A stretch of DNA of 38,359 nucleotides from CAZCWX01 sp964502465 (GTDB lineage Bacteria > Desulfobacterota > Binatia > Bin18): positions 1-38,359 of the forward strand of contig CAZCWX010000591.1 of the NCBI GenBank assembly GCA_964502465.1, in the 5' to 3' direction. A model generated the notes under the pieces. That model ran no database searches and had not been told where the DNA came from. It saw only the letters and a list, made by a program, of their open reading frames with translations. The position numbers and the translations under genes are program-made. This document shows, piece by piece, positions 33,231 to 38,359 of this stretch. Position 1 is the stretch's first letter, and every line of letters begins with the position of its first letter.

Positions 33231-36200
33231 TCACTCTCCTATTGCCTCCTGGCGTAATGCGAACAATTCTTTGAGTTCGGTATTCGAGAGTTCTGTCAAC
33301 CAGCCCTCGCCGCTTCCCACCACCTTCTCGGCAACTTCCAGTTTGCGAGTAATCATCTCATCAATCTTCTCTTCCAAGGTTCCCACGCACAGGAATTTGT
33401 GCACCTGCACATTCTTCGTCTGACCGATGCGAAACGCGCGGTCGGTTGCCTGGTTCTCCACCGCCGGGTTCCACCAGCGGTCGAAGTGAAAGACATGGTT
33501 GGCAGCCGTCAGGTTGAGGCCCGTTCCCCCAGCCTTCAACGAGAGCACGAAGACACGGGAGCCGTCGCTCTCGGTCTGAAAGCGTTCGACCATACGGTCT
33601 CGCTGTTTCTTCGGCACTGCACCGTGCAAAAACAGCACCTCGCGGCCAAAGATCTCCTGTAAATGCCGTTTGATGAGCCCGCCCATCTCGGCGAACTGTG
33701 AGAAGATCAGCGCCCGGTCGCCAGTGGACAAGGCCTCCTCCAGCATCTCGGTCAGGCGCGCGAGCTTTCCTGACCGTCCAGGGATGGCAGAGTTATCGCC
33801 CAAAAACTGCGCTGGATGATTGCACACCTGTTTGAGCTTCGAGAGCGTGCCCAGGATCAGGCCCTTGCGTTGAATGCCTTCGGCGGACTCCAAGACATTA
33901 TTGGCCTCCTCCACCACAGCGGCGTAGAGTGACGCCTGTTCCTTGGTGAGCGTACAGAAGACTTTCATCTCCATCTTCTCTGGCAGGTCAGCAATAATGG
34001 TCTTGTCGGTCTTGAGGCGACGCAGGATGAACGGTCCGGTAAGCCGTTTCAGCCGCTCGGTCGCCTCGGGATCGCGGTTAGCCTGGATCGGGATGAAAAA
34101 CTTCCGTTTGAACTCAGCCTGGGTGCCAAGGAAACCAGGGTTAAGGAATTCCATGATCGACCAAAGATCACCGACATTGTTCTCCACTGGTGTCCCGGTG
34201 AGTGCGAGGTGGTAATCCGCCGGCAGTGTCCGTGCGGCCTGGGCCTGCTTGGTCTCAGGATTCTTGATGTTCTGGGCTTCGTCGAGGATCACACCGGCCC
34301 AGGCGACCTCTTTCAGGATCTCAAGGTCGCGGTGCAACAGGGCAAAACTGGAGAGCACGATCGCATGCCGAGCGGCTTCTTTCTTGAACGCCGCTCCCTT
34401 TGTCCGTGTCACGCCATGGTGGACTATGACCGGTAGATCGGGCGTGAAGCGTGCCGCTTCCTTCTGCCAGTTGCCCACGACCGAGGTCGGACAGATCAGC
34501 AGGACCGGCCGCTTGCCGTTCGTCTGCCAATCGTGCTCGATGAGGGCCAGCGTTTGGGGCGTCTTTCCCAATCCCATATCATCCGCCAGGCACGCTCCCA
34601 GGCCCCATCTGCGCAGAAAGTTTAACCACGAATAGCCGCGCACCTGGTACGGGCGCAGCGTGCCCTGGAACGTGTCCGGCTGCGGGTTTTCCTCGAAAGC
34701 AATCCGTCCGTCCAGTTGGGCTAGCAGGTCACCAACCCACCCTATCGCCGTCACCCCCGCGAATGTGATGCCACCGGGCGCATTGCCGGCACCCAGGGCC
34801 ATCCGCACAACTTCACGCACCGGGGCTTCTCCGGCTGCTTTTTTCTTCCAAAACTCCAGGGCAGCTTTAATCTCTTCAGCGTTGAGTTGTACCCACTGGC
34901 CCCGCACCTTGACCAGCGGCGCTTTGAGCTTGGCGAGGGTCTGCAGTTCTTGCAGAGACAGCGTCTGGTCGCCCAAGGCAACTTCCCAGTTGAAACGCAC
35001 GATTTGCTCGAGCGACAAGCCACTGCCGCCCTGCATTTTGGGGCTCTTCACGTTCGCCCGAGCAGTGAGTCGCAGTTTTGTGCCTTTGCGGGTCCACCAG
35101 GCGGGCAGAAGAACGCCGAAGCCGGCCTGCTCCAGCAACCAGGCTTTTTCGCTGAGAAACTCGTGGGCGCCGGTCGTATCCAGCATGTAGCCGCCGGGCG
35201 TGGCCGTCTTTAAGCTCTTCTCGATATGGGGACAAATGCCGGCGGCCTGCCCAAGCGACGAGAGGAGATATTCTCGCGGGCTGAATCCACCACGCGTCAG
35301 GATCGATGCGGTACGCCCCCTGGGAGTCCAGGCATCCTCAGCAGCGATAAGCAGGCTCGGATCATCTGCCGCCTGCAGCAGATACGAGACGCGCCAGGCA
35401 TCCTTCTCTACTCGCCTCGACCGTCCATTGCCCTTGGTGTCAGCATTGTCCGGTTCCTCCAGGCGAAAACACAGTCGGAACGGCGTGGCCGTCGCGACAC
35501 TGATGGGGCGCTGCCATTCGCGCACCTGCTGAGCAAGTTGCACCAGGGCGGTCGCGTCGCCTTTCATCTCTCCATCTGCAGTCCGTAACGCATACAGCCA
35601 GCGTTCATGGACACTGTCGAAGGCTCGTGTAGCTGTAGTCGCTTTCCGTCGCTGTGACCGAGCAGCCGAAACCCCACCTACTCCTGCTCCGGGTTCCAGA
35701 GAAAGCCGGACAAGATAATCGACCATCCTGTCAATGAAAGCGGTCAACACCGTCAAGGCTGGGGTATCGGGCGAGGTAGCAGCATCGCTGGTCAGCGCCC
35801 GGCAGATGGGGGGCATGGCTTTGGCAAGATGCGCCAACCGCTCAGTATCGCTCCCAAGAAAGACTGGCTGCCAGCGCGCGCGATAGGGCGATTCCCCTTC
35901 CTCGCTGAGGCTGGGCAAAAACTGCTGGCGTGCGACCAGCGCGCCGGCGAAGCGCAGTGCTGTGCTCCAGAACGCCAGGTCCTTGCCCACGATCACACCA
36001 GATGCCAGGGTCTCGTGGTTAATACACGCACAGAGGAGCGTTGCCGCCTCAGGTGCGGTCAGACGTAGCGCTGCCACGGTCCAGGGGGCGATGGTCGCCG
36101 CTGCCGGCGACTCAGGCGGCTCGGCAACAAGCGGGCTCGACGCCACCGGTTGTCCGTTCACGGTGGGCAGCCAGACGATGAAAGTCTCCTGAGCACCTGC

Positions 36201-36398
36201 ACCGACTGTTATATTCCCTGCCGCTTGCTTGAGCGTTGCTGACAGAGCTGCAGCATTAGCTCCATAGAGCAACAGTGCGGGACGGTTTTCCCGCGATTTC
36301 TGTCCACGTCGAGAGGACGAACCTGTCGCTAAAGCATCTGGGGTTTCGCCCCAGAACACGAATTGGCCATTCACATACGCAGCATGTAAAACAATCAT
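33231..36398 (-). CDS. SNF2-family ATP-dependent helicase/translocase with SNF2-associated N-domain
   Basis: 1055 residues from ATG 36398 (MIVLHAAYVNGQFVFWGET). The N-terminal 590 residues include a bacterial SNF2_assoc-type region with LSLEQIVRFNWEVALGDQTL. The motor starts LRPYQVRGYSWLNFLRRW, with motif I DDMGLGKTPQTLAL at about 605-618, Walker B DEAQN near 706, and LTGTPVENN. C-terminal lobe: ALIFSQFAEMGG, VLSLKAGGTGLNLTAANHVF and DRAFRIGQTKNVQVHKF. All motor motifs look intact. SNF2 proteins move along double-stranded DNA; bacterial ones are linked to transcription recycling or defence. It is first in a minus-strand operon with SWIM, a small unknown and a glycosyltransferase. Confidence 0.95.
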   Translation of the reverse strand: MIVLHAAYVNGQFVFWGETPDALATGSSSRRGQKSRENRPALLLYGANAAALSATLKQAAGNITVGAGAQETFIVWLPTVNGQPVASSPLVAEPPESPAAATIAPWTVAALRLTAPEAATLLCACINHETLASGVIVGKDLAFWSTALRFAGALVARQQFLPSLSEEGESPYRARWQPVFLGSDTERLAHLAKAMPPICRALTSDAATSPDTPALTVLTAFIDRMVDYLVRLSLEPGAGVGGVSAARSQRRKATTATRAFDSVHERWLYALRTADGEMKGDATALVQLAQQVREWQRPISVATATPFRLCFRLEEPDNADTKGNGRSRRVEKDAWRVSYLLQAADDPSLLIAAEDAWTPRGRTASILTRGGFSPREYLLSSLGQAAGICPHIEKSLKTATPGGYMLDTTGAHEFLSEKAWLLEQAGFGVLLPAWWTRKGTKLRLTARANVKSPKMQGGSGLSLEQIVRFNWEVALGDQTLSLQELQTLAKLKAPLVKVRGQWVQLNAEEIKAALEFWKKKAAGEAPVREVVRMALGAGNAPGGITFAGVTAIGWVGDLLAQLDGRIAFEENPQPDTFQGTLRPYQVRGYSWLNFLRRWGLGACLADDMGLGKTPQTLALIEHDWQTNGKRPVLLICPTSVVGNWQKEAARFTPDLPVIVHHGVTRTKGAAFKKEAARHAIVLSSFALLHRDLEILKEVAWAGVILDEAQNIKNPETKQAQAARTLPADYHLALTGTPVENNVGDLWSIMEFLNPGFLGTQAEFKRKFFIPIQANRDPEATERLKRLTGPFILRRLKTDKTIIADLPEKMEMKVFCTLTKEQASLYAAVVEEANNVLESAEGIQRKGLILGTLSKLKQVCNHPAQFLGDNSAIPGRSGKLARLTEMLEEALSTGDRALIFSQFAEMGGLIKRHLQEIFGREVLFLHGAVPKKQRDRMVERFQTESDGSRVFVLSLKAGGTGLNLTAANHVFHFDRWWNPAVENQATDRAFRIGQTKNVQVHKFLCVGTLEEKIDEMITRKLEVAEKVVGSGEGWLTELSNTELKELFALRQEAIGE

Positions 36399-36541
36399 AC
36401 GCGGTCTCTCGGCTGTGCAAAGTTGCAGAACTTCATGCTCTCGGGATTATCAAACCCACACCCTGAACAGTGCATCTTTTCCGAAACCTTCTAGGGCATT
36501 GCTCTATCACGAGTGCGCGAAGAAGCAAAGGAACACTGAGG

Positions 36542-37240
36542 CTATCTCGCATAACGGAACACTGTCCACAGAATCTTGTACCCGGCCAGGACTGTGCCTC
36601 TGAGCGTGCCGCTCACTTTGGACTTGCCGCCGGCACGTTTGCGATAGTGTACCGGCACTTCTGTAATACGCAGCCCGTGACGCACGGCCTTAATCTGCAT
36701 CTCCACTGTCCACCCATAGGTGCAATCTTTCATGCCAAGATCTAGGAGAGAGGAAAAACGGATTGCCCGAAACGGTCCAAGATCACTATACGAGAAACCA
36801 TAAAGTAATCGAATGAGTGAGGTTGCCAGAGCGTTGCCAAACCGTGCTTGCGGAAGAAGTGCCCCGCGCTCTCGCGTTCCTTTTGTACGTGAGCCGATGA
36901 CCAGGTCGTACTCTTTTTCTACGATTGGTTGAACTACAGCAGGGAGTTCTTCAGGATAGTCGCTGTAATCACCATCCAGAAAAACGACAATATCCGGCTT
37001 CTTCGTTCTCAGATAGGCAACCCCGGCAAGACATGCCCAGCCGTACCCACGGTGCGGTTCGTTCAGCACAGTGGCTCCACCAGCACAAGCAATTGTAGCC
37101 GTGCGATCTGAAGAGCCATTGTCTACCACGACCACCTCCTCCACCACATCCTTAGGAAGATCAGCAAGCACGCGAGGGAGTGTCGCCTCTTCGTTCAGGG
37201 CAGGAATGAGAACAGTGATGCGAGGACGAGAGTTGGGCAC
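36542..37240 (-). CDS. Family 2 glycosyltransferase, dolichyl/polyprenyl-phosphate-sugar type
   Basis: Start GTG 37240 (MPNSRPRITVLIPALNEEAT), 232 residues, with AGGA upstream. An ATG at 37393 is in frame, but the stretch between reads through a dispersed palindromic repeat (37299-37345), so it is not coding-like. GT-A motifs: VVVDNGSSDRT, FLDGDYSDYPEELP with the metal-binding Asp, LVIGSRTKGTRERGALLPQA, NALATSLIRLLYG and SDLGPFRAIR, and a C-terminal TYGWTVEMQIKAV. These match DPM1-like enzymes that transfer a sugar to a polyprenyl phosphate. The C-terminal region has no extra membrane domain. The product probably feeds cell-envelope glycan synthesis. Confidence 0.88.
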   Translation of the reverse strand: MPNSRPRITVLIPALNEEATLPRVLADLPKDVVEEVVVVDNGSSDRTATIACAGGATVLNEPHRGYGWACLAGVAYLRTKKPDIVVFLDGDYSDYPEELPAVVQPIVEKEYDLVIGSRTKGTRERGALLPQARFGNALATSLIRLLYGFSYSDLGPFRAIRFSSLLDLGMKDCTYGWTVEMQIKAVRHGLRITEVPVHYRKRAGGKSKVSGTLRGTVLAGYKILWTVFRYAR

Positions 37241-37298
37241 GATCAGTCCTGACTTCAGATATTTTCCCTGTCCTTCATCGCGGGTCCCTTCTCCCCCA

Positions 37299-37345
37299 GT
37301 GGAACAGGCTTCCAGCCTGCATGCAGCCAGGATGGCTGCACCACA
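37299..37345. repeat. Dispersed palindrome, GGAACAGGCTTCCAGCCTG type
   Basis: GGAACAGGCTTCCAGCCTGC then GCAGCCAGGATGGCTGC. Nested inverted repeats AGGCTTCCAGCCT and GCAGCCAGGATGGCTGC. It resembles a common environmental-genome repeat. It lies just upstream of the glycosyltransferase. Confidence 0.6.
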
Positions 37346-37418
37346 GAAGAGGGACAGGGTGAAGGAGAGCATGGCACGGGAGGAGTGCCGCATATCCCCA
37401 CAACCATAAGCTCAGGCC

Positions 37419-38138
37419 TCAGGGCAACAGCCGGAACGAGACAATCACCAGAGTGCCATCGGCGGGCAAGATATCTGTGTTTGCAGCAAAGCGCGAGGGA
37501 GTAGTCACATAATCGTGGATGCTCAGCGCGCTATTGCTCACCTTACCGCTCGGGCAGCTATACAGACAGACGAGACAGCCCGGTCGCGGAGCCAACGGAA
37601 TACGGTTAAACCAGCGATCCCGGTTGCCGCCGAAACGCCAATCTAGTCTAGAGTCTAGAGTCTGGGGTCTAGGGGCTGGCATGTCTTCGAAGGGATGTTG
37701 GAACGCTTGAACAGCAGGAATACCAATCGGGTTGGTTTCCCATGAGAGATGGATATCAAGCGAACTCCCGGTGACCGTTTCGCGCGATACGAGGCTGTGC
37801 TCATCATGACGTTCAGTCCAGGCTGCCATGGTGAGATTATTTCCAGGCTGGCCACCAAGCTGGATCAAGGCATCATGAAAAGCGAGATCGTCAGCCGGTG
37901 TCTCGATCAAGGCAAACGGAGACGTTCCTCCTTGCCACACGAGGAGATGATAGTGCGCCTCTTCTCCCTGCGCAGTATTAAAACGTTCAGGATAAATAGT
38001 CCCAGCAACGCGAACCTCCTTTGCCTCAGCTATAACAATGAGAGGAGTCGCAAGGGTTGGTTGTTTTCTTTCCTGACCAGAAACCGTTGTGTACCAACAC
38101 AACAGTGCAGCAGACAACACGATAAGCCAGAATTTCAT
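37419..38138 (-). CDS. Secreted YdjY-like protein
   Basis: Starts at ATG 38138 with AGGAG close upstream (GTG 38141 is possible); 239 residues. A signal peptide is clear: MKFWLIVLSAALLCWYTTVSG, ending near residue 21. The central section KEVRVAGTIYPERFNTAQGE...HYHLLVWQGGTSPFALIETP, then ADDLAFHDALIQLGGQPGNN, resembles YdjY-domain proteins. A 33-bp heptamer array (37642-37674) encodes the linker MPAPRPQTLDSRLD. The C-terminal half contains CLVCLYSCPSGK, a Cys-rich segment. YdjY proteins occur with ferredoxins and extracytoplasmic proteins and have no assigned chemistry. Confidence 0.78.
   Translation of the reverse strand: MKFWLIVLSAALLCWYTTVSGQERKQPTLATPLIVIAEAKEVRVAGTIYPERFNTAQGEEAHYHLLVWQGGTSPFALIETPADDLAFHDALIQLGGQPGNNLTMAAWTERHDEHSLVSRETVTGSSLDIHLSWETNPIGIPAVQAFQHPFEDMPAPRPQTLDSRLDWRFGGNRDRWFNRIPLAPRPGCLVCLYSCPSGKVSNSALSIHDYVTTPSRFAANTDILPADGTLVIVSFRLLP
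37642..37674. repeat. Heptamer array TCTAGAG inside the YdjY-like gene
   Basis: TCTAG, then TCTAGAG, TCTAGAG, TCTGGGG, TCTAGGG. It lies in the coding sequence and keeps the frame open over 33 bases. Confidence 0.7.
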
Positions 38139-38177
38139 CACACTCCTAAAGTGATTGACTGCGCAATCCTTACAGAT

Positions 38178-38359
38178 TCAGTTTTTCGCTTGCGGAAGAA
38201 TGCACTCCCCAACTGACCGCTGACCGCTGATAGCTGAGGGCTTTTCGCCTTCCCACGGTCCTGGACGACGCCACAAATATGGTAGATCCTGAATAGTCCC
38301 CGGTGTTTGTACCTCCGTCAAGGCTCGGAGTGCCTCAAGGAGTATCCAGCGCTGCTGAG
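38178..38359 (-). CDS. C-terminal end of an unknown protein, cut by the window edge
   Basis: The minus-strand frame entering from the right edge stays open for 59 codons to TGA at 38178-38180. It reads RWILLEALRALTEVQTPGTI, DLPYLWRRPGPWEG, then a tail EKPSAISGQRSVGECILPQA. The first 45 or so residues look protein-like (helix, then WRRPGPW). The tail is created by a CTGACCG heptamer array (38213-38240), so the real domain probably ended earlier. The start is outside the window and I cannot name a family. It would be upstream of the YdjY-like gene on the same strand, about 40 bases away. Confidence 0.5.
   Translation of the reverse strand, partial: QQRWILLEALRALTEVQTPGTIQDLPYLWRRPGPWEGEKPSAISGQRSVGECILPQAKN
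38213..38240. repeat. Heptamer array CTGACCG
   Basis: CTGACCG, CTGACCG, CTGATAG, CTGAGGG, in the 3' end of the partial minus-strand frame. Confidence 0.75.

Overview
Single contig window of a moderately GC-rich bacterial chromosome. No rRNA, intact tRNA, CRISPR array or complete mobile element is visible. A nearly complete coenzyme F420 pathway (cofG, cofH, cofD, cofE), a luciferase-like oxidoreductase, a zinc-ribbon/cyclase/ATPase giant, class I gluconeogenic enzymes, Uma2 and DUF5647-type small genes, and many short dispersed repeats together suggest an uncultured soil, sediment or sponge lineage such as Binatota or Tectomicrobia/Entotheonella. That placement is inference from gene content only.

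Layout. 1-2.1 kb is accessory: the end of a RelE/ParE-type toxin gene, the 5' half of a tRNA-Met beside a decayed tyrosine recombinase, a small zinc-finger gene, a small membrane protein and a SnoaL/NTF2-like protein. 2.4-7.5 kb carries a thiolase (+), then a minus-strand set lipB - enoyl-CoA hydratase/isomerase - PPP-type phosphatase, then a plus-strand pair of a small membrane protein and an OmpA/MotB-like coiled-coil protein. 7.6-12.1 kb is the F420 cluster cofG-cofH-cofD-cofE. 12.1-14.1 kb holds a frameshifted Fur-family remnant, a Tat-exported metallophosphoesterase and a c-type cytochrome domain that follows it in the same frame behind one stop codon. 14.2-16.6 kb is a minus-strand accessory block (small unknown, Uma2 nuclease-like, DUF5647 with a partner) separated by REP-like palindromes.

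17.2-23.2 kb is a decay zone. A large secreted repeat/beta-helix protein (minus) and a divergent winged-helix/ATPase/TPR regulator (plus) are both broken by several stops and frameshifts, while the genes on either side are intact. 23.3-25.4 kb has an LLM-class flavin/F420 oxidoreductase and an alpha/beta hydrolase. 25.5-29.0 kb is one 1164-residue cyclase/ATPase protein. 29.2-31.2 kb is fructose-1,6-bisphosphatase plus class I aldolase. 31.3-36.4 kb is a compact minus-strand operon: SNF2 helicase - SWIM zinc-finger protein - small unknown - TIGR04283-type glycosyltransferase. 36.5-38.4 kb has a polyprenyl-phosphate-sugar-type glycosyltransferase, a secreted YdjY-like protein and the end of an unknown gene.

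The most unusual structural signal is a set of short tandem arrays with a strict 7-bp period but a different heptamer each time. They lie both between genes and inside protein linkers. The most interesting gene-level signals are the metallophosphoesterase/cytochrome stop codon, the SNF2-SWIM-small-protein operon, the multiply broken surface protein with an eight-G tract, and the tRNA-Met half beside a dead integrase.
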